DNA of 64,000 nt from CAWAVN01 sp963844315. GTDB taxonomy: Bacteria > Planctomycetota > Planctomycetia > Planctomycetales > Planctomycetaceae. The notes beneath the pieces are model-generated. The model made no database searches. It was given only the letters and a program-made list of their open reading frames with translations, and was not told the DNA's origin. Both the position numbers and the translations under genes were made by a program. Below are positions 50,695-62,870 of the stretch, one piece after another. The DNA lies in contig CAWJOC010000024.1 in NCBI GenBank assembly GCA_963844315.1, positions 124,001 to 188,000 of the forward strand, written 5' to 3'. How positions within the stretch are numbered: the stretch's first letter is position 1; each line of letters starts with the position of its first letter.

Positions 50695-52920
50695 TGAAAC
50701 CACGAATCCCTCTTGGCCACCTTGGCGCTGCTCTTTATCTCGGCATTTCCGTTGATCGCGGTTCAAGCGGAAGAGCATCCGCTTTCCGAAACCGAGCGCG
50801 CGGAACTGAAAGCGGGGTTAAAAGAGTTGAGCGATAAGGCCGCCAAACAAATGGAAGCTTCCCCGGAGGGCACGGGGGCTTATTCCAACCGCGGCGATGC
50901 GCGGTTCTTCGCGGGCGATTTCGCCGGAGCGCGTTGCCGATTACGAAAAGATGGTGGAGCTGGATCCCAAGCTCGCGACGTCCCATTGGCGGCGGGGCAT
51001 CGCGTATTTCTATGCGAAACAATACAAAGACGCCGCGAACCAGTTTGAAATCTATCACAGCTTTGACGATGTGGACCGCGAGAACGGCATCTGGCGGTTC
51101 TTCTCGCAGACCAAAGCCTACGGATTGGAAAAAGCCAAAGAAGGCTTATTGAAGTACGAAAAGGACGACCGCGAACCCTTCCCCGACGTGTACCGCCTGT
51201 TCGCCGAGCAAATCACCCCGGAGCAAATTCTCGATCGCATCGCCAAGGCGGACATCGACGATGAAGAACGAGAAAAGCGCGAGTTCTACGCCCACCTCTA
51301 CATCGGTTTGAATCACGCGATTCAAAACCGAAAGGAACCGGCGAGGAAGCATCTGGCGGAAGCGGTCAAAAACAAATGGGGCCGGAAAGCCGGTTATGGT
51401 CCGCATTACATGTGGCAAGTGGGCAGGGTGCATTATGACCTGTTGGCGCAAGCCGACGCGGCTCCGTCAAACACCAAAAAGCCCAATATCGTATTCCTCC
51501 TTGCCGATGATTTGGGCTATCGCGAGTTAGGCTGCTTCGGGCAGCAGAAGATCAAAACGCCGAACCTCGACCGCCTGGCTTCGCAGGGCATGAAGCTCAC
51601 GCAGCACTATTCGGGGAATGCGGTGTGCGCCCCTTCGCGGTGCGTCTTGATGACGGGAAAACATCCGGGGCATGCCTTTATCCGCACGAATATCAGTACG
51701 CCGCCCGAAGGCCAGTACCCAATTCCCGATAGCGAAGTCACGATGGCCGAGCTATTCCAAGACGAAGGCTACGTCACCGGAGCCTTCGGCAAATGGGGCT
51801 TGGGCGGGCCGGGATCTTCGGGAGAGCCGCTTGAAGCAGGGCATCGACCGCTTCTTCGGCTACAACTGCCAAGGCGTCGCCCACTCGTACTATCCCGAAT
51901 CGCTCTGGGATAACGACCAGATCTTTCCCTTGAACAACAAGCCCCCCGTGCCCGGCCATGCCGGATTGGCCGCGGGTGCGGATCCGAACGATCCCAAAAG
52001 TTACGACCCGTTCAAAGGCCAGGACTACGCTCCGAAACGCATTAGCGAACAGGCCCTCGACTTCATCCGCACCAACAAAGACCGCCCGTTCTTTTTGTAC
52101 TATCCCACGACCATTCCCCATGTGGCCCTCCACGTTCCCGATGAGGAACTCAAACCCTATTTGGAACTCGGCTGGAACGATCCGCCCTTCACGCGGGCCA
52201 AAGGCGGCGGTTACACGCCACACTATACGCCCCGCGCCGCTTATGCCGCGATGATCTCTTATCTCGACAAGGACATGGGCCAGGTGCTCGATCTTCTGGA
52301 CGAACTCAAACTCGCGGAGAACACCATCGTGGTCTTCAGCGCGGACAACGGAACCACGCACATCGAAGATGAGGTGGATTACAAGTTCTTTAACAGCGTC
52401 GGGGAACTGCGGGGTCTCAAAGGCTCGCTCTACGAAGGCGGCGTCCGCGTTCCGACCATCGTCCGCTGGCCGGGGCATGTTCCCGCAAGGGTCCGAAAGC
52501 GATTAGGTCAGCGGCTTCGAAGACTGGATGCCGACGCTCTTGGATCTTATCGGCTCCAAAGACGCTGCGCCCAAAACCATCGACGGCATCAGCCTGGCTC
52601 CCACACTCTTCGGCAAATCCCAAGAGCCAAGGCCGTTTTTGTACCGCGAGTTCCCCAGCTACGGCGGGCAACAATCCGTCCGCGTGGGCGATTGGAAAGC
52701 CATCCGCCAGAACATGTCCAAAGGCAATTTGACGATTCAGCTTTACAATCTCGCCGAAGATGTCAGCGAACAAAACAACGTCGCCAAGGAGCATCCCGAA
52801 ATCGTGGAAAAGCTGGCAAAGCTCATGGAAGAACAGCACACGCCCTCCAAGCTCTCGCCGCTCATCCCACTGGATGCCCCGGCGAGAAATCCCCGACGCA
52901 GGGGGAATGTGACTGACTAA
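50694..52920 (+). CDS. Secreted TPR-sulfatase fusion (frameshifted)
   Basis: About 742 residues. The ATG at 50694 overlaps the ligase stop (TGATG). Signal peptide (TLALLFISAFPLIAVQAE), a TPR region (about 50-250: NRGDARFFAGDFAGA, VADYEKMVELDPKLATSHW), then a sulfatase with no leader of its own (PNIVFLLADDLGYREL). The formylglycine site is CAPSR (C-x-P-S-R); FSADNGTTH and LKGSLYEGGVRVP are family motifs. It should cleave sulfate esters outside the cytoplasm after Cys conversion. Frame changes near 50712, 50930, 51822 and 52510. Confidence 0.82.
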
Positions 52921-52950
52921 GCGAATGACCAAATTCCAAGGCGGTCATTA

Positions 52951-53039
52951 TCGCCTATCGCTCCGCGAAAGGACGTCTTAAAAAGATCCACCATGAAAAG
53001 ATTATCCTGCTTTGCGCCCTTTCGCGGAGCGAAAGGCGA
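52951..53039. repeat. 22-bp inverted repeat
   Basis: The arms at 52951-52972 and 53018-53039 (CTCCGCGAAAGG / CCTTTCGCGGAG cores) match with one mismatch around a 45-bp spacer. It lies between the convergent sulfatase and methyltransferase genes. Confidence 0.75.
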
Positions 53040-53061
53040 CGAATGGTAAAGGACGATCCTA

Positions 53062-53790
53062 TCACCAGCTTGTCAAAAGCATCTTCGCCTTTCCAATGAA
53101 TCCCACGAGGGGAATGAAAAACCTTGGGCATTTGCAGATGCGGACTTCGAAGCCCAGCGATCCCGGTCCGCGCTTGGGGGCGAAGACGTTCGATTGCTGG
53201 GCCAGTCCGGCCTCTTTCAGAAACTGCTGGACTTCGGCAGGCTCGTATTTTTCATTGAGGTCCGCCGGCGGTACGCCGAGTTCCGCGCGTTGGCGGTTGA
53301 ATTCCTCAAGCGCCTTGGGATGCGGATCGCGGCGCGGTTCGTGAATCACCGCCACGCCTCCGGGCGTTAAGATGCGGTAGATCTCGGAAAGAGCCTTCGC
53401 GGGTTCCGCCCAATGATGGATGGTGGATCGGCTCACCACCACATGGGCAAACTCATCGGGGTAGGGCAAAGCGTGAACATCGTTGAGGTCGATTTGAATC
53501 CGCTCCGATAAACCTTCTTTGTCCACGGTTTCGCGGGCTTTAAAGACCATGTCCTCAAAAAAATCCGTGCCCACGAACGAGAAATCCTTGAACGCCGGAT
53601 CCCTGGCGATGCGGATCAAAAGCTGGGCTGTCCCCGTGCCCACGTCCACAAACTGTTTCGGCCCGGCGGGCAGAAATCGCAGCTCGATCTTCAGCCGTTT
53701 CAGCATCCGCTTGTCGTAATTCGCCACCGAATTGGCGGTGTACTCGTCATACTTCTCCGCGGAATAATGGACGTGCATGTTCTCGGCCAT
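53062..53790 (-). CDS. Class-I SAM-dependent methyltransferase
   Basis: 242 residues from ATG 53790, with GGAG 8 nt upstream. Motif I reads QFVDVGTGTAQLLIRIA, the beta-2 acid is SFVGTDFF, then HVVVSRSTIHHWAEP and IYRILTPGGVAVIHEPRR. It resembles type-11 methyltransferases; the substrate is unknown. A C-terminal 40-residue segment is hydrophobic and may touch the membrane. Confidence 0.83.
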   Translation of the reverse strand: MAENMHVHYSAEKYDEYTANSVANYDKRMLKRLKIELRFLPAGPKQFVDVGTGTAQLLIRIARDPAFKDFSFVGTDFFEDMVFKARETVDKEGLSERIQIDLNDVHALPYPDEFAHVVVSRSTIHHWAEPAKALSEIYRILTPGGVAVIHEPRRDPHPKALEEFNRQRAELGVPPADLNEKYEPAEVQQFLKEAGLAQQSNVFAPKRGPGSLGFEVRICKCPRFFIPLVGFIGKAKMLLTSW

Positions 53791-53985
53791 CGGGCAACTC
53801 CTTCGACAGACACAGAAACACTCCCTCAACGGTCCCTATGTTGCCTGTTTATCCCAAATTATTCCAGCCTGAGAAACGAATTTGCCCGTTTTTTGGAGAA
53901 GTCCCCGGCAGCAGAATTTAGCTGTCGTCAAAAGGGAGTGCTGTTAGTTCAATCTTGAAGTGAGGTCGACTTTGGTAATTGGTGG

Positions 53986-54199
53986 TTTTTACGCCGAAGG
54001 CGTTACATGCCAAAGCCCAAGGTCGCGCAGCGCACCCTGGGTACAATATGTCCGATAAAATGTTTTTACGCTGATAGCGTTACACAAAATCGGTGGTGCA
54101 ACCCCTTTGGGGTAGATGTTTGATTCGCCTCGCGACCCAGGGTGGCGCGGCTGCGCCGCTGACCCTGGGCTTTGGCATGTAACGCCTTCGGCGTAAACA
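53986..54199. repeat. 214-bp palindromic repeat, ACGCCGAAGGCGTTACATGCC family
   Basis: The left arm (TTTTTACGCCGAAGGCGTTA at 53986) and right arm (TAACGCCTTCGGCGTAAACA at 54199) pair over about 55 bp, including CCAAAGCCCA/TGGGCTTTGG and ACCCTGGGT. A second TTTTTACGCTGATAGCGTTA unit lies inside. No gene is seen between 53791 and 54287. Confidence 0.8.
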
Positions 54200-54287
54200 C
54201 CTATGGAGATTTGTGCGATAGACTAACTTTTGAAATGTTTGCATTTCCGAGATGTTCATACCGGTGATCGACACAGACCCAGAGGAT

Positions 54288-56903
54288 TCATTTCTTCTTT
54301 CGCACCAAGCCCTCGCGCAAGCGGTGCAGTTCTTCCAAGGCTTTGAGGGGCGTCATTTCGTCGAGGTTCAGTTCGCGGAGTTCCTCAAGGAGCGGATGAT
54401 TCTCGCCCGCGAACAGCGACAACTGCTTGTGCTGCGATGTTTTGGTTTGGCGGGCGGGGACTTTGGTTTGGCCCGCTTCGTCCAAGTGGTCGGCTTCCAG
54501 GGTGTCCAAAATCACCTGGGCGCGCTGGATCACGCCGCCAGGAACGCCCGCCAGCCGCGCAACGTGGATGCCGTAGCTTTTGTCGGCGGAGCCTTCCACG
54601 ATCTTGTGCAGGAAGGTGATTTCTTCATTCGATTCCCGGACAGCCACGTTCCAGTTGGCGGCATGCTTCAAGGTTTGCGTAAGTTCGGTGAGTTCATGGT
54701 AGTGCGTGGCGAACAACGTTCGGCAGCCGATGACATCGTGAAGGTATTCCGTGATCGCCCAGGCCAGGGAGATGCCGTCGTAAGTGCTCGTGCCTCTGCC
54801 GATTTCATCGAGGATGACCAGGCTGCGATTCGTGGCGGCATTCAGGATGCGGGCGGTTTCGGTCATCTCGACCATGAAGGTGCTCTGGCCTTTGCCCAAT
54901 TCATCGCTGGCCCCCACGCGGGCGAAGATGCGGTCGGCGATGCCGATGGTCGCCTTGGCCGCCGGGACGAATGAACCCATCTGGGCCAGGATGGTGATGA
55001 GCGCGGCTTGCCTGATGTAAGTGCTTTTCCCGGCCATGTTGGGTCCAGTGATGATCTGCACCCGCCCGCCATCTAAGTTCAACCGGATATCATTGGGCAC
55101 GAACTCGCCGGAAGGTTTCAAGCGGTCGAGGACCGGATGCCGGCCTTCGCGAACGTCGAGGATTGGCTCATTGACGACGATGGGCCGGGTGTAGCCTTGC
55201 TTCACCGCGATGCTGGCGAGCGAGACCAGCACATCAATCTGGGCCAACACCTCGGCGGTTTGCCGCAATCGCGGGGACTCTTTTGAGACTTGCTCCCTCA
55301 GCGTTTGAAAGAGTTCCTGCTCGAGCCTGCGTCGCGCTTTCCTCCGCGCGGAGCACTTTGTCTTCGTGCTCTTTGAGTTCCGGCGTGATGTAGCGTTCCT
55401 GGTTTTTTAGCGTCTGCTTTCGGAGATAATCCTTGGGAACCTTGGCGGCGTGCGTGGCGGTGACTTCGAGGTAATACCCGAAGACCTTATTGAAACCGAT
55501 CTTGAGATTGTGTATCCCGGTGCGCTCGATCTCTTGGGCCTGGTAGTTGGCGATCCACTGCTTGCCGCCGCGGGCCAAATCGCGCAGCTCATCAAGCTGG
55601 GCGTGAAAGCCTTCGCGGATCATGCCGCCTTCCGTGGTTAAAAGCGGCGGTTCCTCCACGAGGGCCGCTTCAATCGCATCGCGCACTTCGGGGCAGAGAT
55701 CGAGCGCAGTTTCCAGATCCGACAGCGACTTCGACCGTCTTTTGGCCAGCTTGCTTTTAAGAGGGGGCAGTTGGGCCAAGGTCTTCGCGAGAAACCCCAA
55801 ATCCCTGGGGCAGGCCCGGCCCGTGGCGATGCGTGCGGTGAGACGCTGCAAATCGTACATGGGTTCGAGCAGTTCGCGAAGTTCCCGCAGCAAGAGCGCA
55901 TCCGCCGCGAGTTCTTCGATGGCCTCCAGGCGGTACTCGATCTTGGAAACATCCGTCAGCGGATTGGAAAGCCAATCGGATAAGAGCCGCGCTCCCATCG
56001 GCGTGACGGTGTGATCCAGCACCGCGAGCAAACTGCCTTCACGTTTGCCGTCCCGCATGGTGCGGGTGAGTTCCAGGCTTCGCCGGGTGGCTTCATCAAT
56101 CAAGAGATTCCCGCTCGGGTGGTAAGGCTCAAGGCGAGTGATGTGGCCCAGGTCCGATTTTTGCGTTTCCTGCACGTATTCGAGCAACGCCCCCGCCGCG
56201 ATGATTCCAGGCGAATTGGGATCAACGCCAAAGCCTTCCAGGGTCTTCGTGCCGAAGTGTTTTAAGAGCCGACGATGGCACTCCTCCCGCGCGAAACTCC
56301 ACGTGGGGCGCGGCGTGAGCATCACGTTTTCCAATTGCGACAGCCGATGAAACTCCGCGTGCGTCGTGGGGGTTTGCTCGGGAATCAAGCACTCGGCGGG
56401 ATGCAGTCGCGCCAGTTCATCGAGGAGTTGCCCATCCTCGACCGAGGTCATCACGAACTGGCCGGACGAGAGTTCCAGCCACGCCAGGCCAATGCCCTGC
56501 TTACTGGGAAACACCGAGGCCAGAAAATTGCTCTGCGCGGATCGAGCAGGGCCTCATCGGTCAGCGTGCCCGGCGTGACGATCTGCGTGACTTCCCGCTT
56601 GACCAGCCCCTTGGCGAGTTTGGGGTCTTCCACTTGCTCGCAAATCGCCGCCCGGCAACCGGCTTGAATCAGCTTTTGCAAATAGTTGTCGAGGGCATGA
56701 TACGGAAACCCCGCCATCGGCACGGGGTTGTCGGAGGACTTGTCCCGGCTGGTTAAGGTCAGCCCCAAAATCCTGGCCGCGAGCTTGGCATCTTCGTAAA
56801 ACAATTCATAAAAATCCCCCATGCGAAACAAGAGAATGGAACCCGGATTCTGGGCTTTGACCTCCAGGTAGCGCTCCATCATCGGGGTCAGTTTTTGGGT
56901 CAT
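54288..56903 (-). CDS. mutS: DNA mismatch repair protein MutS (frameshifted)
   Basis: About 871 residues from ATG 56903. The mismatch-binding GDFYELFYEDA (Phe-x-Glu) is near residue 40, then connector and lever domains and a core with FNKVFGYYLEVT. The ATPase has Walker A GPNMAGKST, VGASDELGKGQSTFMVEM and Walker B LVILDEIGRGTSTYDG, ending in an HTH-like C-terminus. The frame changes near 56530 (AAA read as AA: restored RANFLASVF) and near 55335. Both look like sequencing errors, since the protein is otherwise well conserved. Confidence 0.93.
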
Positions 56904-57002
56904 GGCTTCTTCAAGGGGCAAAGGGGCGAAGTGACAGAGGGGCAAAGGGTGAAGAATGAGGATTGAGGGAGAGCGCCTCACACAACCTTCTTTTTGAATG
57001 GG

Positions 57003-57067
57003 AAGGTGGCACAGACATTCCTGTCTGTGCGGATTGACGGCACAGTCAGGAATGTCTGTGCCACCTT
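57003..57067. repeat. CACAGACA palindrome, copy 1
   Basis: GGTGGCACAGACATTCCTGT pairs with ACAGTCAGGAATGTCTGTGC and the closing CCACC. It lies between mutS and prs; a near-identical copy at 58221-58284 lies on the other side of prs. The following TGTGTAGGCGTTCT is shared by both copies. Confidence 0.85.
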
Positions 57068-57153
57068 GTGTTGTGTAGGCGTTCTAAAAGAGTTTTGGCT
57101 ATCTTCTATCTTCCATTCTCTATCCTCTCTTGAATTATAGAAGAATCGCCAAT

Positions 57154-58176
<1,023 letters not shown>

Positions 58177-58220
58177 GAAAACCAAAAGGCAAGAGGAACC
58201 ACGAAACACACGAACGACCG

Positions 58221-58284
58221 AAGGTGGCACAGACATTCCTGTCTGTGCGGATCAACAGCACAGACAGGAATGTCTGTGCCACTC
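58221..58284. repeat. CACAGACA palindrome, copy 2
   Basis: Near-identical to 57003-57067, with a better stem (GGCACAGACATTCCTGTCTG / CAGACAGGAATGTCTGTGCC). It is followed by a TTAATC tract (58300-58338) like that at 45757, and preceded by an ACCACGAAACACACGAA unit at 58198. Confidence 0.85.
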
Positions 58285-58395
58285 TGTGTTAGGCGTTCTT
58301 AATCTTAATCTTTATCTTAATCTTAATCCTCCCCGATCTTCGTTTTCGTCCTGCAAACAGTCGAGGATTCCACGACAACCCCGGCCCAGTTTCAC

Positions 58396-59664
58396 TCACC
58401 CATTCCATTGCCCCAAGACCGCCGCGACCTGATGCCCGCCGAAGCCCAAGGAGAGTTTCATGGTTTTGCTAATTTTGCGGGGCCGGCTTTCATTGGGCGT
58501 GTAATCCAGATCGCAGGCCGGGTCAGGAGTTTTGAGATTTCGCGTGGGGGGAATGATCCCGTCCCGCATCGCCAAAAGCGTGCATGCCGTTTCCACGCTG
58601 CCTGCCGCCCCCAGGAGATGCCCAAACGCCCCTTTGAGGCTGGAACAAGAAACGCGGTCCGCATCCGATCCCAACGCCGAGCGGATCGCGCGGGTTTCCA
58701 CGCGGTCGTTGTCCCAGGTTCCGGTTCCATGCATGTTGATGTAGTCGATCTCTCCCAGCTGCGTTTCCGACCGGCGAAGCACATCCTGAATCAGCCAGAT
58801 CAAGGAGGTACCTTCCGGGTCCAAGTGGGCGATGCCGGTGGGGTCGGAAACGCATCCGCCCGCGAGCCACTCGGCATAAGGCACGACGCCGCGAGTTTTC
58901 GCGAGATCATGGCGTTCCATCACAACCACGGCGGCTCCTTCGCCCACAACGAAGCCATTCCGGGACAAATCGAACGGGCGGCAGGCGGTGGAGGGGTCGT
59001 CCTCGGTTCGCGCGAGGACGCCCATCCGCGAAAACGCCCCCAAAACGGCAGGTTGCAGTGAGGCATCCGTGCTGCCCGCGAGCACCAGATCGCAAGTGCC
59101 CTCGCGAATGAGTTCCGCTCCGCGGCAAAGACTCATCAATCCCGTGGCGCACGCCGCCACCGGGCAAAGCACCGGGCCTTGGATGTGCCATTTTTCCGCG
59201 ACGAGCGAAGCAGGCGTATTCGGCCAGACCATCGGCCAGATCTCTGGGGCGAGGTTTTCCTCGTGCCCCGATGATTCCGCGAAAGCCATTCGCGAAAAGC
59301 TCTGCATGCCGCCTTTGCTCGTGCCGATCACACAGCCCCGGCGAAACGCTTCCACGGCGTCCCAATCGATCCTGGCTTCCTTCACGGCTTCCTTGGCCGC
59401 CCGCATGGCAAGCTCGATGTTCGGCTCGCGGCAAAACACGTTTTCATGGGATACGCCGGCAAGCCCCAAAGCCGGTGCGCCCAGAAACTGGCTTGGCTTT
59501 AATAACCGTTCAGAAAGCCCCGCCCGTTCCGCGAGTTCCGCGGGATCGAGCCGGCGCATGGCCCCTTTCCCGGCCAGAAGAGCCTTCCAGGTGGATTCGC
59601 GGTCCGGACCTAAACCCGTTACCAGCCCGATGCCGGTGATGACCACTCGTGGATTGTCTCTCAC
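58396..59664 (-). CDS. fabF: Beta-ketoacyl-ACP synthase II
   Basis: About 422 residues. It is a thiolase-fold condensing enzyme with Cys in VAACATGLMSL, His in NMHGTGTWDND and Lys/His in SSLKGAFGHLLGAAG, the KAS II triad. It elongates acyl-ACP with malonyl-ACP in fatty-acid synthesis. I prefer the GTG at 59664 (VRDNPRVVITGIGLVTGLG), 26 nt after the M20 gene stop; an in-frame ATG at 59769 would overlap that gene and add a poorly conserved stretch. The frame is intact. Confidence 0.88.
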   Translation of the reverse strand: MRDNPRVVITGIGLVTGLGPDRESTWKALLAGKGAMRRLDPAELAERAGLSERLLKPSQFLGAPALGLAGVSHENVFCREPNIELAMRAAKEAVKEARIDWDAVEAFRRGCVIGTSKGGMQSFSRMAFAESSGHEENLAPEIWPMVWPNTPASLVAEKWHIQGPVLCPVAACATGLMSLCRGAELIREGTCDLVLAGSTDASLQPAVLGAFSRMGVLARTEDDPSTACRPFDLSRNGFVVGEGAAVVVMERHDLAKTRGVVPYAEWLAGGCVSDPTGIAHLDPEGTSLIWLIQDVLRRSETQLGEIDYINMHGTGTWDNDRVETRAIRSALGSDADRVSCSSLKGAFGHLLGAAGSVETACTLLAMRDGIIPPTRNLKTPDPACDLDYTPNESRPRKISKTMKLSLGFGGHQVAAVLGQWNG

Positions 59665-59692
59665 GGCATTCCCACTCAAGCGAAAATCATCT

Positions 59693-60820
59693 TCAGCAGC
59701 ACCAGCGGCGGATGGCTCTGGCGTACATGTCGGTGCCGCGTTCGAGTTGGTCGAGGGAGAGCCATTCATCGTGCGTATGGGCCTGGGCCACGTCGCCGGG
59801 GCCGAACACGACCAGGTTTTTCATGGCGAGAAAACATCCGCCATCGGTTCCATAGGCCACCGTGGAAGAGGATTCTTTTCCCGCGAGTTGCAGGACATCT
59901 CTGATAAACTCGGATTTGGGATCCACGTAGAGCGGCGGCATATCCACGGTGGGATGAAACTCGATCCCGCACTCCTCGGCTTTTTTCTTGGCCCGGTCCA
60001 TGAGGACTTTCACGTCCATCCCCGGCATGGCCCGGAAATACACCGTGCAGATGCTCTGCGGGGCGGTGATGTTGATGGCCCGCGTATGGTCGTTGATGCC
60101 GATGTTCCAGCTCAATACGGGCGGATCGAATTCCGGGTTCTGCCATTTGGGGTTGGTTTCGGTCTCGTCGTGGATGGCTTTCATCTCCATCAAGAACGGA
60201 ATCATCGCAAGGTTGGCGTTCAGTCCGTTCCTTGTGCTGGAGTGGGCCGCCCGGCCCCGGCTGATGGCATGAAAACCGCAGGTTCCCTTGTGGGCATGCA
60301 CGACTTCGAGCTTCGTCGGTTCCCCGATAATGCCCCGGCTATGCCCATCCACCATTTCCCGAAACAGCCTGGAGCGGGCGGCGACATCCTTGGCCCCGCC
60401 GTAGCCGACTTCCTCATCGGCGGTGCAGGTGACGTAAATCGGGTGCTTGAGTTCCGAAGACGAAAACCGTGACGCCGCCGCCAGCATTGCGGCGACGGAG
60501 CCTTTCATGTCGCAACTGCCCCGCCCGTAAAGCCGGCCGTCTTTCACAGTGGGCGTGAAGGGACCGTGCTCGTCGCTGAACCAGTTGTCCGCCGGGACCA
60601 CGTCGGTATGGCCGAAGTAGGCGATGCCGCCTAAGCCTTCGCCTTTTTTGCCGACGATGCTGCACTTGCGGACGCCCTGCTCATCATCGTATTCCAGGCG
60701 TTCGGTCTCGAAGGCCAGTTTTTTCAGGGCATTCTGGACGTAATCGCTCACCGGCACGTTGGAGACGGCGCTCGGTGATTCAAAAGCCACCAAGTCCTGA
60801 GCGTACTTCAGGGCATCCAT
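59693..60820 (-). CDS. M20-family metallopeptidase / ArgE-DapE-type deacylase
   Basis: 375 residues from ATG 60820 (AAAGGA upstream). Zinc ligands are visible as FGHTDVVPAD (His, Asp), LYGRGSCDMKG (bridging Asp), CTADEEVGYGG (catalytic Glu and ligand), GEPTKLE and the final AQAHTHDEW (His). It hydrolyses an N-acyl amino acid or dipeptide in the cytoplasm; ArgE and DapE functions cannot be separated by eye. It overlaps or abuts fabF downstream, so they may be co-transcribed. Confidence 0.85.
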   Translation of the reverse strand: MDALKYAQDLVAFESPSAVSNVPVSDYVQNALKKLAFETERLEYDDEQGVRKCSIVGKKGEGLGGIAYFGHTDVVPADNWFSDEHGPFTPTVKDGRLYGRGSCDMKGSVAAMLAAASRFSSSELKHPIYVTCTADEEVGYGGAKDVAARSRLFREMVDGHSRGIIGEPTKLEVVHAHKGTCGFHAISRGRAAHSSTRNGLNANLAMIPFLMEMKAIHDETETNPKWQNPEFDPPVLSWNIGINDHTRAINITAPQSICTVYFRAMPGMDVKVLMDRAKKKAEECGIEFHPTVDMPPLYVDPKSEFIRDVLQLAGKESSSTVAYGTDGGCFLAMKNLVVFGPGDVAQAHTHDEWLSLDQLERGTDMYARAIRRWCC

Positions 60821-60914
60821 CAAGGGTTCCTTTAATCCGAGTCGTACAATTCGGGACTCTAAAATTCTCGAAGGTTCGGTCGAGAAACCGCAAGCGTGCA
60901 TTTGGGATTTCGTT

Positions 60915-61000
60915 GAGGATCGAGGAGGGAAATCGTGGATCGGGAAAAGTCCTGCCAGCCATTCTGTCCGCCATCTTCGATTTTCCATCTTCCATCCTCA
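60915..61000. repeat. Purine-rich AGGATGGA inverted repeat
   Basis: GATTTCGTTGAGGATCGAGG at the left and GATTTTCCATCTTCCATCCT at the right are inverted relatives of 25295-25370 and 48877-48947. It lies in the 316-bp gap between divergent genes. Confidence 0.65.
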
Positions 61001-61136
61001 CTCGTCCGACGCATGACAAGGCCGGGAAAGTTGGTACATTAGAGAAGGCCGGTGTTTTTGTCCGTTCTTTTGTCCCGTCGGATTATTGCCTTTCCTGTGG
61101 TTGAGGAGAGAGCGAACCTCAACGCGGAGTGTTTTC

Positions 61137-62770
61137 ATGCCCGTCAAAGTGCGTTGCCCCGAATGCGAGAAGGTCTTGACCCTGCCCGATCAGGCGCGGG
61201 GGAAAACGGCGAAATGCCCCGAATGCCAGGCCCGCGTGCCCGTGCCCGGCGCGAAAAAGAAGGCCGCTCCCAAGCCGGCCAAAACCGCCGCCCAGAAAGC
61301 CGGGGCCGAGGAAACTGGGGACGAGTTGTTCGCCAACCTGGATCTCTCCCGCGCGGAGGACCAGAAAACCCGCGTCTGCCCCAAATGCGGCGTACCCGTG
61401 GATGAGGAAGACGTCGAATGCCCCAAATGCCACGTGATGTTGACCACCGGCCGATTGAGTGCCGAGCGGCAGCGCAAAAAAGAACGCGGCGGCCCCGACC
61501 CCGACAAATACTACGAAAAATTCCTCACCACCGGTTGGGAATTCGTCAAAGAGCATTGGGTGTTCGGCCTTAGGACCACGCTCTACGTGATGGCGGCGAC
61601 CGTGGTCTGCCTGTTCGCCAGCTTCATGATGGTCTATACCTCCAGGGTTCCCCTCAAAGTGTTTTGGGGCGGAATCGCGTTCCTGTTCGCCATGCTGCCC
61701 TTCGGCTGGAGCTGGTTCCTGCACACCACGCTCATCAATTACTCCATCGACAAAAAAGTCCGGCTCGACCGCGTGCGGTTCGACTTCTTCACCTGCGCGG
61801 CGCTTGGAATCAAATTCTTCGCCTGGCTGGTCGTGTTCTGTGCCCCCTTCCAAGTCGTATTCGGGACGATTGGGGGCCTGATGATCTCCAACGACATGCT
61901 CGCGGGAGGACTGGCGGTCATCGCCATCGGTTTTCTGCCGGGGTTTTTCTGTTTCCCGGTCGCGATGTCGCACATGGCGATGCCCGTGCAATGGCCCGGT
62001 TGGCTCTCGCCGAGAATCCTGCCGCAGTATTTCCAAGGGCTGGCCAAGCCCTCGATGTATTGGTGCATGTTCTGCGCTGCGACAATGCTTCCCGCGTTGA
62101 TCTTGGTTTTGGTCGCCGTGCTTGTTTTTCAAGAGGATTTGACCAAGCTGGTAACGGACCTCAACCACAACGCCCGCGTCGAGAACGTGATGGCCCATGA
62201 GGAGCCAAGAAAAAAGATAGCACGCCAGGCGAAGAGACGACGGAAATCCCAGGCCAAGTGGATACCGAACTGAATGCCGTCTCGTGGTGGTTTTTCGCGT
62301 CGAAAGATCAAATCCAATCCGAGCGAAAATACTACGCCGGCCAGGATGGAGGGGGCGGTGCCGCTCCTGTTGGTGGAGGCGAGAAGAAAAAACCGGCCTG
62401 GGAACGCGAAGTGGACATGGAATCCGCCATGGTCCCCGTGATCCTGTTGGTTCTGGCGTGTGCCCCGTTCGGGTTCGCCGCCGTCTTCAACATGCGGACC
62501 AACGGGCTATTGACGTATTACTACCGCCCGGAACTTCAGCTCATCGCGGAAGAAAAACAAGTCAAATGGGAACGCAAAACCAAGGAGGAATTCGACGACG
62601 AAGGCAATCCGATGGAAAGCTCCGACGTCGGCAAATACGCGATGGGCATCGGAGGCACGATCCTGTTTTACGTTGTTGTGAACGTCATCATGTATTTCGC
62701 GACGGATGGAGAATACCTGCTTCTGCCCCGTCCCCTCGCCAAAGCCATGAACCTCGTCAACGGCGAGTGA
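61137..62770 (+). CDS. Zinc-ribbon polytopic membrane protein (frameshifted)
   Basis: About 544 residues from ATG 61137. An MJ0042-type zinc ribbon (MPVKVRCPECEKVLTLP, AKCPECQA), a Lys/Ala-rich linker, a second zinc finger (CPKC...CPKC) and then about eight membrane helices, with an acidic stretch before the last two. The frame changes near 62217 in an AAAAAA run; the join reads EPRKKDSTPGEETTEI. The N-terminal half resembles that of the kinase at 9196 but carries no kinase domain. The function is unknown. Confidence 0.75.
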
Positions 62771-62870
62771 GGAAGAGATTCGGCGACCTTTCTCCGATTG
62801 GTGATTTTTCCCGATCTCGATAGAATGGCCGTTTTCAACCGGTTGCCCCAAAACAACAAGGTTCCTGCCC

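Noticed and set aside
57003..57067. tRNA or small RNA gene
   Set aside because: The fold is a single palindrome without cloverleaf arms or an anticodon loop, and it is repeated as a dispersed element.
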